In this document: positions 1 to 9,069 of the stretch, piece after piece | Layout: every line of letters starts with the position of its first letter | Position numbering within the stretch: position 1 is the stretch's first letter | Assembly (NCBI GenBank): GCA_052400625.1 | Contig: JBQTGH010000012.1 | Reading direction: 5' to 3' (one strand) | Source of the DNA: Thermophagus sp052400625 | GTDB lineage: Bacteria > Bacteroidota > Bacteroidia > Bacteroidales > Marinilabiliaceae | Length of the DNA: 64,000 nucleotides | Position numbers and translations under genes: made by a program | The notes under the pieces: model-generated | The model's input: only the letters and a program-made list of their open reading frames with translations | What the model was told of the DNA's origin: nothing | Databases searched by the model: none

Positions 1-72
1 ACGACAAAATAAATTATATACAATATTACTATACAATTAAATAGTAGGCTTTTTGTCCTTAACTAAACGACA

Positions 73-468
73 TTGCCGGGCCAGGTTATTAATTTTCGTC
101 CAATATTTGTCAGAGGTCCAGTGCTTGGGGCCATCACCGGTATTCTCAATTATTCCTTTGGAGAATATAAGATAGCGCCTCGTTTCAACGAGGATCTGGA
201 GGAAGTACCCACCGCCGTTGCCGACGTCTCGCTCGTGGAGGGCGATATTTGGCCCAACCCGGCAGGAAAAACCTTACATGTCCGCGCTCAGGAAGCCATC
301 GCTTCCATCCGGATGGTTACCTTGTCCGGAAAATCCGAAAAGATCGTCTCTGTGGATGGGGCCAACAGCTTTACCATGGATGTCTCAGAACTGCCTCGCG
401 GCATCTATTTGGTTAAGATTGTTACGCTGTCCGGACAATCAGAAGTTCATAAAGTAATGTTGCAATAA
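73..468 (+). pseudogene. C-terminal remnant of a secreted protein with a type IX sorting domain
   Basis: The last ~75 residues (from about WPNPAGKTLHV to EVHKVMLQ) have the form of a T9SS type A sorting domain: a WPNP start, a short beta-sandwich, GIYLVKI and a terminal K-V-M-L. This domain sends proteins through the type IX secretion system to the cell surface. The preceding part (ILNYSFGEYKIAPRFNEDLE) resembles the end of an OB-fold or nuclease-associated domain in Bacteroidota secreted nucleases; that is a weak resemblance. There is no signal peptide or ATG: the frame opens with TTG after an in-frame TAA at 64-66, and the DNA before it is AT-rich and looks non-coding. I read it as a 5'-truncated gene rather than an intact 131-residue protein. 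A strong terminator follows. Confidence 0.6.
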
Positions 469-493
469 TTGTTACTCCCTTTGTAAAAGAAGA

Positions 494-528
494 AACGGGC
501 AGGGTGTTATCCTCTGCCCGTTTTTTTT
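494..528 (+). terminator. Rho-independent terminator after the T9SS remnant
   Basis: AACGGGCAG at 494-502 pairs perfectly with CTGCCCGTT at 514-522 around an 11-nt loop and is followed by a run of T to 528. It sits 25 bp after the stop of the remnant, so that gene once ended a transcript here. Confidence 0.85.
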
Positions 529-587
529 GCCAAGAAGGAAATTCGGCCGGTTCCGCAACCATTTTAAGGCGTACGACCCGGTGATTT

Positions 588-1241
588 CTATTCACTTCTC
601 ACCAGCAATCCCAGCTTCTCGAGCAATTGGGGTTTATCCATCAGCGCCAGTTTGGCCACGCTCTTGTAGACGTTGATCCAATCCTGCAACTCATCCAACT
701 TTTGGTCCCGATCCACGGTCGCCTGTTGCGCCTCGCCGGTCTCCCGCACTTGCTGACGCATCGCTTCTTCGATCTCATCCAGTTCGGCCAGGCGAGCATC
801 CAGATATTCGGGCGTAAATCCCAGCGGTGACATCCGGGTACTCAGCGACTCATTATCTTTGATGTTGCTGTAAAAATCTCTGGCTTTTCTTAACCATTCA
901 CTTTTCCTGGTTTTTCGTCGTCCCGCCAGATGCAACATCTCCCAGTAGCCCGTTTCATCCTGAAACATGGCACGGGCTAAGTCGCGATGCATGCCGTAGG
1001 TTTTATCAAATTTTTCAATGAGATTGTTCGCTTTTTGGGTGGCTTCAAATTGTTCGGCATATTGGATATTCTGATCCTGATGGGTAGCCTCTGCCTCTTG
1101 CTGTAATGCCAAACCCTCATTCAGCTTTTCTGCATCAAAACCCAGAGGAGTCACCCTTCCCAGAATTTCCTGATCGTCCAGACTGTTCCGGAGAAGTATC
1201 CTTGATCGATGCAGGTAGTCGGTTATTTGTTTATTGTTCAT
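588..1241 (-). CDS. Hypothetical helical protein with an internal duplication
   Basis: A 217-residue protein with no signal peptide or membrane segment, rich in Glu, Gln, Leu and Arg and predicted almost entirely helical. It contains two copies of one unit: RVTPLGFDAEKLNEGLAL (from residue 29) and RMSPLGFTPEYLDARLAEL (from residue 136), each preceded by an acidic helix and followed by a long Glu/Gln-rich, probably coiled-coil helix. The unit suggests a duplicated helical bundle. I do not recognise a characterised family, and no function can be assigned. It starts at an ATG on the minus strand and has no operon partner here. Confidence 0.65.
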   Translation of the reverse strand: MNNKQITDYLHRSRILLRNSLDDQEILGRVTPLGFDAEKLNEGLALQQEAEATHQDQNIQYAEQFEATQKANNLIEKFDKTYGMHRDLARAMFQDETGYWEMLHLAGRRKTRKSEWLRKARDFYSNIKDNESLSTRMSPLGFTPEYLDARLAELDEIEEAMRQQVRETGEAQQATVDRDQKLDELQDWINVYKSVAKLALMDKPQLLEKLGLLVRSE

Positions 1242-1510
1242 GGTTATACTGTTTTAAGGTTAATATTTTTTTTCTTTAATCTATATGATCATTGATTTGG
1301 TGCCGGTTCCTCATTAGGGGGGATGGAGATCTTTATTTTTTCCGAAAAAGGACTTTTTTGCGACCAACTCTAAAATATGACCTCCTCCCGGATCGCTGTT
1401 GTACACATGCGGAATATGGCCGCTCTCCCTTCTAAACGGCAGGATAATGCTGTCCAATATTTTTAGACACTGGGTGTGTTTCTTCCTTTTTGGGGGAGCA
1501 AACAAATGGC

Positions 1511-1850
1511 TCGGTGAAATCGAAAATTTTGCGGTGAAAGTCAAAAATTGACGGTGAAAATGAAAATTTTCCGGTGAATACGAAAATTTGACGGGGAATG
1601 TCAGAAATTCTCGGTGAAAATGAAAATTTTTCGGTGAATATGAAAATTCGACGGGGAATGTCAAAAATTTCCGGTGAAAATGAAAATTTTTCGGTGAATA
1701 CGAAAATTCGACGGGGATCGTCAGAAATTTCCGGTGAAAATGAAAATTTCGCGGTGAAAACGAAAATTGGATGGGCATGATGATAACTTCCCGGAAACGA
1801 TGAACAATTTTCGGGGATAATAAACGGTGTCCGGCAAGGGTGATAATTTT
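1511..1850. repeat. 17-unit tandem array of a 20-bp element with 60-bp higher order
   Basis: From 1511 to 1850 the sequence falls into 17 consecutive 20-bp units of the type CGGTGAAAATGAAAATTTTT. The central units group as a 60-bp triplet (GGTGAAAA / GGTGAATA / GGGGAATG starts), while the outer units are more diverged. The 60-bp period keeps reading frames open on both strands, which explains long low-complexity frames here, such as a minus-strand frame over 1314-2060 with F-x-F-x-P repeats. I do not call those genes. A- and T-tracts recur every 20 bp, about two helical turns. Confidence 0.85.
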
Positions 1851-2060
1851 CCCAAACAGCGGTGTTAAACCACGCCATAATGAAAATGGGCCGCCAATGC
1901 GTTGACGCCCGCCCGAAAGGGGTGACTGACCATGGGAAAAACCTGAAGAGTCCGCGCGATCCTTATTCTCCCGGGACACATGGGGGTGCCGATCGGGTGA
2001 CTTTCGGAAGCTCCCTGATTCGCCGGCGGTCCGTGAACTATGGTTGAGCAAGGTTAACAT

Positions 2061-2404
2061 GTGGTTGTAATGAGCGGAAAAGTGTTAGACAATAATTTCT
2101 ATCTATCATTCCATTCACATACAGACGCATCGCTTCAGGATGGGAAGAGCAGGACCGGTCAATTCTTCCCGATCCGAGGCTTCCCATTGCCTGCAGCAAC
2201 GGTTAACATTGCACTTGGTATATGGTTTTGAAAAACGTAGGGGTGAGAGTTGTAACTCCTTTTTATTCGATATCCAAATCTGTAAAGACTATTCATCGCT
2301 TTCATCTTTTGTCTGAATATCAGGGTTTACTCCAGCTAATTTATAAAATGGAAAGTATTGTGTCAAGAATTTTTTGTGAAAATTTTATCGGGGTAGGTCG
2401 GGAG
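2061..2404. other. Non-coding stretch without recognised features
   Basis: I see no gene, RNA or terminator here. A 75-codon frame starting at 2222 runs into the tandem repeat that follows and lacks a credible start signal, so I treat it as chance. Confidence 0.5.
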
Positions 2405-2484
2405 TTTTGGAGCGTAGAACGGTTGGAGCGTAGAAGGGTTGGAGGGTAGAAAGGTTGAAGGGTAGAAGGGTTGAATGGTAGAAG
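2405..2484. repeat. 16-bp tandem repeat, five units
   Basis: Five consecutive 16-bp units of the type GGTTGGAGGGTAGAAG, with one to four changes between units, trail off into partial copies up to about 2502. They lie immediately before the first dispersed repeat block. No coding sense is evident. Confidence 0.8.
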
Positions 2485-2514
2485 GGTAGGAAGGTTGGAG
2501 GGATGATGTGCTGA

Positions 2515-2720
2515 TGATGAAGTCGGAGGCCGGAAGGCAGAGGCCAGAAGTCAGAAGCCGGAAATAATTAATTGATATAGGTAGAAATAGATGGAAATAA
2601 AGATAAATAGTTTGGTTTTTAGTTAGTTAGAGGCATCTTTATTCCAGAAGCCTATCGGCCTATCGACCTAATCGCCTATTGGCCTATCGACCTAACGGCC
2701 TAACCGCCTAACGACCTATC
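2515..2720. repeat. Dispersed repeat family A, copy 1
   Basis: The element has three parts in order: a purine-rich run of degenerate GAAGCCAGA-type 9-mers; an AT-rich core (from GAAATAATTAATTGATATAG through AAATAGTTTGGTTTTTAGTT to ATCTTTATTCCAG); and degenerate 9-bp units of the type CCTATCGGC. The same arrangement recurs at 11898, 12191, 13881 (altered) and 25903, with a partial copy near 25650. The core is well conserved between copies, so this is a dispersed element rather than random low complexity. Confidence 0.8.
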
Positions 2721-2743
2721 CTGCTCCTTCCCTCACCTCCCGG

Positions 2744-2776
2744 CCCCCTGAAGGGGGTGCTCCGGCGCGCAGAGGT
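2744..2776. repeat. GC-rich hairpin element C, copy 1
   Basis: CCCCCTGAAGGGGG forms a perfect hairpin and is followed by TGCTCCGGCGCGCAGAGG. The same string recurs at 25873-25905, again next to a family A element. Confidence 0.75.
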
Positions 2777-3060
2777 CAGAAGCCGGAAGCCAGAGGTCAG
2801 AAGTCGGAAGATAGCTTCCTACCATAAAAAATAGATTATTAGATTTTTAGATATAAGATTTAAGATAAATATTTCACAAAAACATCCATTTTATATCAGA
2901 AAATCAGCATATTAGCAAATTAGCACATCAAATACTAGATTATTAGATTTTAAGATGTAAGATTTAAGATGAACATTTTACAGAAATATTTTTTGCATTA
3001 GCACATCAGCACATTAGCATATTACCACATCAATCCCTTCAATCCCCCCAATCATAATAG
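2777..3060. repeat. AT-rich degenerate duplications
   Basis: This stretch holds two related segments (about 2837-2885 and 2937-2995, both of the form ATTAGATTTTTAGATATAAG...TTTAAGAT) and two runs of ~10-bp units such as CATTAGCACA. A similar but inverted segment is at about 12413-12457. There are no genes. Confidence 0.6.
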
Positions 3061-3169
3061 CCTATCGACCTATCAGCCTATCGACCTATCAGCCTAATGA
3101 CCTATCGGCCTAACGGCCTAACGACCTAACGACCTAATCGCCTATCGGCCTATTGGTCTATCGGCCTAA
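3061..3169. repeat. Array of degenerate 9-bp CCTATCGRC units
   Basis: About twelve units of the type CCTATCGAC, CCTATCGGC or CCTAACGGC follow one another with occasional one-base shifts. These are the same units that end family A elements, here without the A core. Confidence 0.8.
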
Positions 3170-3177
3170 AAGTCTGA

Positions 3178-3257
3178 GCCCCGGAGGGGCGACAGAGGAA
3201 ATGGGTTTGCAAATCCCAATAAGAAAAGGGTTGTGGTTTAAGGAAATCCACGACGAC
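3178..3257. repeat. Three-hairpin repeat family B, copy 1
   Basis: This copy has hairpin 1 (GCCCC-GGA-GGGGC), then GACAGAGGAAA, hairpin 2 (a TGGGtTTGCAAATCCCA variant), AATAAGAAAAG, and a diverged hairpin 3 (GTTGTGGTTT...AAATCCACGAC). The best copy, at 14095, has all three stems perfect. Confidence 0.8.
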
Positions 3258-3272
3258 CAGCAGTTAGGGTGT

Positions 3273-3301
3273 AATGACTGGCAATGACTGGCAATGACTG
3301 G
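3273..3301. repeat. 10-bp direct repeat, three units
   Basis: AATGACTGGC occurs three times in a row, the last unit lacking its final base, followed by a run of T. It lies about 70 bp beyond the tracrRNA terminator. Confidence 0.8.
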
Positions 3302-3372
3302 TTTTTTTTTGTGAATTTATGTATCTTTTGGTAGTTTTTTATTGAGGATTAAGGAAGCAAGAATAGATGGCG

Positions 3373-3470
3373 AAAAAAAGCGAGACCAATTGGTCCCGCT
3401 TTAAATGTTTTCACAACGGAATAATCCTTATTGTGAATTGCTTCAAAATGTAAAGCAATTTTATGAAGAA
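3373..3470 (-). ncRNA. tracrRNA of the type II-C system
   Basis: Read on the minus strand, this region contains an anti-repeat (TACATTTTGAAGCAATTCACA, with the key part at 3431-3453) complementary to the first ~24 nt of the crRNA repeat with one bulged base. It is followed by the nexus-like segment AAGGATTATTCCGTTGTGA, an A-rich linker and a terminator hairpin GCGGGACC-AATT-GGTCTCGC with one G-U pair, running into seven T residues that end at 3373. Guide pairing, nexus and terminator in this order define a tracrRNA. The 5' end is inferred, perhaps near 3485. A possible minus-strand promoter (TTTG and TATAGTTTTTG) overlaps the start of cas9, so the two genes are divergent. Confidence 0.9.
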
Positions 3471-3517
3471 AAATCTGAAAAAGCAAATCGATTCAAAAAC
3501 TATAAACATCACAAATA

Positions 3518-6500
3518 ATGAAACGCATTTTAGGACTTGACCTGGGTACCAACTCAATTGGTTGGGCGCTGATTGAAAACGACGAAAATGAAAGAAAGGG
3601 TAAGATTATAGGAATGGGGAGTAGGATTATTCCTATGGACCAGACAGAAATGGATAATTTTAATAAGGGAACGACTGTTTCCAAAACGGCCGAACGAACC
3701 CGGTTGAGAATGGTGCGCAGGCTAAGAGAACGGCACCTGCTGAGACGTGCCCGATTGCATCGAATTCTAAATATTTTAGGATTTTTACCTGAACATTACA
3801 GAAACCAGATTGATTTTATCGAAAAAAAAGGGTGCTTTATTGAGGGACAGGAACCCAAAATTGCCTATCAACCGGATAAAAATAGTGATAAATACTCCTT
3901 TCTGTTTGTTGATTCTTTTCATGAAATGCTTGAGGATTTCAGAAAGTTTCAACCGGTATTGATGCAAAATCGGAATAAAGTTTCCCATGACTGGACCATT
4001 TACTATTTGCGAAAAAAGGCTCTAACCCAAAAGATTTCCAGAGAAGAATTGGCTTGGATTATTTTGAATTTTAATACCAAGAGGGGCTATTATCAACAGA
4101 GGGGAGAGGATGAGGAAAGTCAAGACAATAAAAAGGTTAAGGAGTATCGAGCTTTGAAGGTTGTGAAGGTCAAAGAGCGGGAAGGATCTAATTCTTCAGG
4201 GAAAAAATGGTATGATATGGAACTGGAAAATGGTTTGGTATATTCTCGACAAAGCAATATACCACCCAACTTGGAAGGAAAGACCATTGAATTAATTGTT
4301 ACTTACACACTGGATAATGATGGGAATATAAAAAAAGATAAGGATGGAAAAGAAAAGTATTCAATAAGTATGCCTGCAGAAGAGGACTGGAACTTGGTGA
4401 AAATAAAAACTGAAAAGGATATTAGTGAAAGTCAAAAGAGTGTAGGGGAATATATCTATGATCATTTGTTGAAGAATCCCGATCAGAAAATTCGTGGAAA
4501 ACTCATTAGCACCATTGAGCGGAAATTTTACAAAGAGGAGCTTGAGCGGATATTAAAAACTCAAATGAATTTTCATGAAGAATTGAATGACAGGGAACTT
4601 TACCAAAAGTGTTTAGAAGAAATCTACCCAAACAATAAATCTCATCAACAAACACTTTTGCGAAAAGATTTTATCCATCTCATTTTAAATGATATTATTT
4701 TTTATCAGCGACCTTTAAAAAGCAAAAGATCTTCGGTGAGTAATTGTCCCTTGGAATATCGGATATATGTGAATAAAAATAGTGGTGAGTTGACAAAATC
4801 TGGAGTGAAGTGTATTCCCAAATCTCATCCTTTATTTCAGGAATTTCGATTATGGCAATATGTCAGCAATTTAAGAATATTCGAAAGGGAACGGTTGGAG
4901 AATGGACGATTAATGGTGAATGTTGATGTTACAAGTGAGTGGTTACCCAATGAAGAGCAGAGGGTAGAACTGTTTGATTTTTTAAATGATCGAAAAAAAT
5001 TTAAGCAAGATGATATTTTGAAGTTTTTGGGAATCCGCTCAACCAAGGATAGAAAGAAATATTGCTGGAATTACCCTGAGGATAAGGAATATCCGGGTAA
5101 TGAGACCAGGTACTTGATTCTTGAGTGGCTAAAGAAAGTGGATGGAATACCTCAAAATTGGTTGAACTCAGAAAGATTGGAAGCGTTGTGGCATCTTTTG
5201 TATTCGGTTACTGATCGGGAAGAGATAAATAAAGGACTCCGAACTTTCGCTTTAAATCATCAGCTTTCGGCATCTTTTGTGGAGCAATTTAAGAAAATTC
5301 CACGTCTGGAACGTGAATATGGTTCTTTCTCCGAAAAGGCCATAAAAAAATTGTTGCCCTTGATGAGGATGGGAAAATATTGGAAATCGGAAAATATTTC
5401 GGCTGACCTACTGGAAAAAGTTCGAAAGATTATTGATGGTGAAGTCGATGATCGGATTAGTGATGCGATGAGAGAAAAACTGGAACATCTTAAGGATGTT
5501 TCAGATTTAAAAGGGCTGCCTTTATGGCAAGCATCTTACTTAGTTTATGGACGACATTCAGAAGCAGGTGAGGTGGTGAAGTGGAGAAATTCTGGTGATC
5601 TTGAAAAATATATTCAACAATTTCGTCAGCATTCATTGCGAAACCCCGTTGTTGAACAGGTCCTGTTAGAGGCCTTACGGGTTGTTAAGGATATATGGGA
5701 TTATTATGGTGACGGGAGAGAAGGATTTTTCGATGAAATTCATGTGGAGATTGGCCGGGAGATGAAAAATTCGGCAGATAAGAGAAAGCAAATAACCAAT
5801 CAAATTCAGGAGAATGAAAATACCAATTTGAGAATTAAGGCACTGTTGGAGGAATTGTTTAATGATCCTGCAGTCCAAAATGTCAGGCCTTATTCCCCTG
5901 TTCAACAAGAAATTTTAAAAATATACGAAGATGGTGTTCTCAATGGAGAGAACGAAATTCCGGATGATATTCTGAAAATTTCCAAAATGGCAAGGCCCAC
6001 TAAAAGCCAGCTGGTTAAATACAAGTTATGGCTTGAGCAAAAGTATCGATCTCCTTATACGGGAGAAATGATACCCTTGAGTAAGCTATTTACCCCCGCA
6101 TTTGAAATCGAGCATATAATTCCTCGGGCCAGATATTTTGATGACTCTTTTAGTAATAAAGTGATTTGTGAAGCAGAGGTGAACCGAGAAAAAGATAAAT
6201 TTTTGGCTTTTGAATTTATTACAAAGAGGGGAGGAGATGAAATAGAACTCAATTTTGGGAAAAAGGTAACGATACTCAATGTCGAAGAATATCAGCAATT
6301 CGTGAAAGATCATTATGGACGTAATCCTCGAAGTCGTTCCAAAATGAAGAAATTGTTGATGGAAGATATTCCGGATGATTTTATTGATCGACAGCTAAAT
6401 GACAGCCGGTATATTAGCAAGGTGGTACGCAATCTTCTTTCAAATATAGTTAGGGAGGACGATGAGAACAGTATTGTATCTAAACACCTTGTAACTTGCA

Positions 6501-8062
6501 CGGGGGGAGTAACTAATGATCTTAAGCATGAATGGGGACTCAATGATGTATGGAATGAAATGATTATCCCTCGTTTTGTACGGTTGAATGGCATGGGACC
6601 GGAAAAATATGGAGAGTGGACCAAAAAAGAGGGTAAGCCGGTTTTTCAGATTCGAATGCCGTTGGAGCTTCAGAAAGGTTTTAGCAAAAAGAGAATTGAC
6701 CATCGACATCATGCCTTGGATGCTTTAGTGGTTGCTTGCGCCACGCGAAGCCATGTTAACTTTTTAAATAATGAATCGGCCAAGGCAAATGCTTCAGAAA
6801 CGCGCCATGATTTAAGAAATAAATTGTGTTATAAAGACAGTAGAGATTCAAACGGTAATTATAAGTGGAAGTTCCATAAACCATGGGCGTCTTTTACGGA
6901 AGATACTAAGGAAACGCTGGCCGGAATTGTTGTTAGTTTTAAATCCAATCGGCGGGTGTTGACAAAGACTACAAACAAGCATTATAAATGGGTTGACACC
7001 CCGGAAGGTAAGAAAAAGAAATTGGTTCGTCAGGTTAAAGGAGACAATCAGGCTATAAGGAAACCTTTGCACAAGGATACAGTGCTTGGAAAAGTTTCTT
7101 TGAGAAAAGAAAAAATAGTATCCCTTTCCAAGGCCATTGATTTATGGGAAAGCATCGTTGACAAACCCTTAAAGAAACAGATTCAATCGTTAAGAGAGCA
7201 GGGCTATGATAAAAAGCTTTTGTTGAAGTATTTTAAAGACCGTAAAAATCAATTTAACGGGCAGGATATTTCCCGTGTTAGAGTCTATTTTTTTGAGGAA
7301 AACATGGCTGCACGACGTGTAAAATTGGACACTTCTTTTAACAGTGAAAAGCGAATTGAGGGCATAACTGACTCAGGAATCAGAAAAATTCTTTATGCCC
7401 ATCTTCAAAATGAAAAGTATCATGGGAAAAAGGATGATAAAGGGAAAGAAATATCCCCTTATGAGTTGGCTTTTTCACCGGAGGGACTGGAAGAGATGAA
7501 TGCAAACATAAAGGAGTTAAATGGTGGTAAGCCTCATTTCCCAATATATAAAGTAAGGTTAGCGGAAACAATTGGTGAAAAATTTAAATTGGGTGAAAAA
7601 GGTAATAAGGATAAAAAATATGTGGAAGCGGCCAAAGGAACTAATTTATTTTTTGCCGTTTACGTCAATGAAAAAGGGGAAAGGAATTTTGCTACTATCC
7701 CATTCTATGTGTTATTGGAACGAAAAGTGCAAGGGTTATCACCGGTTCCGGAAAAGAATGAGAAAGGGGGAAAATTGTTGTTTTATCTTTCGCCCAACGA
7801 TTTGGTTTATGTGCCTGAAGAGGATGAGAAATTAACCGATTTTCGTTTGCTAAATATTAATTCGTCGAGAATTTATAAGATGGTTTCATCATCAGGATCA
7901 CAGTGCTTTTTCATTCCTCATTTTGTGGCAAGTTCTATCATTCAAACCAAGGAGCTCGGGCCCAATAATAAATCCGAAAGGGCTTGGGATGGGCAAATGA
8001 TAAAAAATGTTTGTTATAAACTCTCTGTGGATCGGTTGGGTAACGTCAAAATTGAAAATTGA
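3518..8062 (+). CDS. cas9: CRISPR-associated endonuclease Cas9 (type II-C)
   Basis: This is the RNA-guided double-strand DNA nuclease of the locus. At 1514 residues it is long for a II-C Cas9 but in the range of large Bacteroidota forms. RuvC-I is at the N-terminus (GLDLGTNSIGWAL, D8). The arginine-rich bridge helix spans about residues 59-90. RuvC-II has IHVEIGREM with E744. The HNH domain has FEIEHIIPRARYFDDSFSNK with H866. RuvC-III has HHALDAL with H1065 and D1068. All catalytic residues of both nuclease sites are present, so it should be active. The C-terminal ~350 residues should hold the PAM-interacting region. It starts at an ATG 48 bp beyond the tracrRNA anti-repeat and is followed by cas1 after 71 bp. 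The absence of csn2 or cas4 supports II-C. Confidence 0.97.
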   Translation: MKRILGLDLGTNSIGWALIENDENERKGKIIGMGSRIIPMDQTEMDNFNKGTTVSKTAERTRLRMVRRLRERHLLRRARLHRILNILGFLPEHYRNQIDFIEKKGCFIEGQEPKIAYQPDKNSDKYSFLFVDSFHEMLEDFRKFQPVLMQNRNKVSHDWTIYYLRKKALTQKISREELAWIILNFNTKRGYYQQRGEDEESQDNKKVKEYRALKVVKVKEREGSNSSGKKWYDMELENGLVYSRQSNIPPNLEGKTIELIVTYTLDNDGNIKKDKDGKEKYSISMPAEEDWNLVKIKTEKDISESQKSVGEYIYDHLLKNPDQKIRGKLISTIERKFYKEELERILKTQMNFHEELNDRELYQKCLEEIYPNNKSHQQTLLRKDFIHLILNDIIFYQRPLKSKRSSVSNCPLEYRIYVNKNSGELTKSGVKCIPKSHPLFQEFRLWQYVSNLRIFERERLENGRLMVNVDVTSEWLPNEEQRVELFDFLNDRKKFKQDDILKFLGIRSTKDRKKYCWNYPEDKEYPGNETRYLILEWLKKVDGIPQNWLNSERLEALWHLLYSVTDREEINKGLRTFALNHQLSASFVEQFKKIPRLEREYGSFSEKAIKKLLPLMRMGKYWKSENISADLLEKVRKIIDGEVDDRISDAMREKLEHLKDVSDLKGLPLWQASYLVYGRHSEAGEVVKWRNSGDLEKYIQQFRQHSLRNPVVEQVLLEALRVVKDIWDYYGDGREGFFDEIHVEIGREMKNSADKRKQITNQIQENENTNLRIKALLEELFNDPAVQNVRPYSPVQQEILKIYEDGVLNGENEIPDDILKISKMARPTKSQLVKYKLWLEQKYRSPYTGEMIPLSKLFTPAFEIEHIIPRARYFDDSFSNKVICEAEVNREKDKFLAFEFITKRGGDEIELNFGKKVTILNVEEYQQFVKDHYGRNPRSRSKMKKLLMEDIPDDFIDRQLNDSRYISKVVRNLLSNIVREDDENSIVSKHLVTCTGGVTNDLKHEWGLNDVWNEMIIPRFVRLNGMGPEKYGEWTKKEGKPVFQIRMPLELQKGFSKKRIDHRHHALDALVVACATRSHVNFLNNESAKANASETRHDLRNKLCYKDSRDSNGNYKWKFHKPWASFTEDTKETLAGIVVSFKSNRRVLTKTTNKHYKWVDTPEGKKKKLVRQVKGDNQAIRKPLHKDTVLGKVSLRKEKIVSLSKAIDLWESIVDKPLKKQIQSLREQGYDKKLLLKYFKDRKNQFNGQDISRVRVYFFEENMAARRVKLDTSFNSEKRIEGITDSGIRKILYAHLQNEKYHGKKDDKGKEISPYELAFSPEGLEEMNANIKELNGGKPHFPIYKVRLAETIGEKFKLGEKGNKDKKYVEAAKGTNLFFAVYVNEKGERNFATIPFYVLLERKVQGLSPVPEKNEKGGKLLFYLSPNDLVYVPEEDEKLTDFRLLNINSSRIYKMVSSSGSQCFFIPHFVASSIIQTKELGPNNKSERAWDGQMIKNVCYKLSVDRLGNVKIEN

Positions 8063-8133
8063 TGGATTAAAAAAAGGGTAATTCTCTGGTAGAATTGGGA
8101 AGTGGTGTGAGCAATTATTAACAGAAAAACGAT

Positions 8134-9069
8134 ATGATTAAAAAAACACTATACTTTGGTAATCCTGCCTATTTGAGTCTACGCAACAGTCAGTTGGTTT
8201 TAAATTTTCCGGATGCAAAAGGGTTGGATGAACAATCCGGCCGGAACACCATTCCCATAGAAGATATCGGGGTGGTGATTCTCGACCACAAACAGTTAAC
8301 GCTAACTCATGCTCTGATAGAAAAACTGTTGGCTAATAATTGCGCCATCGTTACATGCGACTCGTCTCACATGCCGCAAGGGTTAATGATGCCATTGTCC
8401 GGTAACTCGGTGCAAAGGGAACGGTTTACCAACCAAATATCTGCGTCGGTCCCATTACGCAAACAGCTTTGGCAACAAACCATTCGGGCAAAAATTAAAA
8501 ATCAGGCTGCCATACTGGAGTCCCTTCCCAGAGATATCAATACCGAAAATATGCATTTCTGGGCCTCGAAGGTAACTTCGGGCGATGGCGAAAATCATGA
8601 AGCCAGAGCTGCTGCTTATTATTGGGCCAATATTTTTGAAATTCCAGGATTTAAACGGGGCAGGGAAGAGGCACCACCCAATAACTTGCTGAATTACGGA
8701 TATGCGATACTGCGTGCTGTTGTTGCCCGTTCGCTGGTTGCTTCGGGTTTGTTGCCAACCTTGGGCATTCATCATCATAACAGATACAATGCCTACTGTT
8801 TGGCGGACGATATAATGGAACCTTACCGGCCCTTTGTGGATAAGGTGGTGCTGAATATAATGAATGCCGGCATTGATTATACTCGCCTCGGGAAGGAGGT
8901 AAAGTGGCATTTGCTAAGTATTCCGCAGGTGGATGTGATGATAAACTGGAAGCGAAGTCCGCTGATGGTAGCTGTTTCGCAAACTACGGCTTCGCTATAT
9001 AGTTGTTTTGAGGGCAGCAGCCGGAAAATTTTATATCCTCAATTGATTGACGCTTATGGAGCGACTTAA
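8134..9069 (+). CDS. cas1: CRISPR integrase Cas1 (type II)
   Basis: A 311-residue Cas1 of the type II branch, which with Cas2 inserts new spacers next to the leader. The metal-binding set is visible: E156 in NHEARAA, the histidines of GIHHHNRYN (213-215) and the acidic group of LADDIMEPYRP (225-229). The N-terminal beta-sandwich begins with LYFGNPAYLSLRNSQLVLNF, typical of this group. The length is normal and the start is ATG. The gene lies between cas9 and cas2 on one strand, and its last 14 bp overlap the chosen start of cas2, so the two are probably translationally coupled. Confidence 0.96.
   Translation: MIKKTLYFGNPAYLSLRNSQLVLNFPDAKGLDEQSGRNTIPIEDIGVVILDHKQLTLTHALIEKLLANNCAIVTCDSSHMPQGLMMPLSGNSVQRERFTNQISASVPLRKQLWQQTIRAKIKNQAAILESLPRDINTENMHFWASKVTSGDGENHEARAAAYYWANIFEIPGFKRGREEAPPNNLLNYGYAILRAVVARSLVASGLLPTLGIHHHNRYNAYCLADDIMEPYRPFVDKVVLNIMNAGIDYTRLGKEVKWHLLSIPQVDVMINWKRSPLMVAVSQTTASLYSCFEGSSRKILYPQLIDAYGAT

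Noticed and set aside
1314..2060. Long minus-strand open frame with F-x-F-x-P repeats
   Set aside because: It is produced by the 60-bp period of the 20-bp tandem array, which keeps frames open on both strands. The flanking parts do not look like protein, and there is no start signal.
2222..2449. 75-codon plus-strand frame
   Set aside because: It runs into the 16-bp tandem repeat, has no family resemblance and no ribosome-binding or promoter signal.
9047..9055. TTG start for cas2
   Set aside because: The family N-terminus begins at the ATG three codons later.
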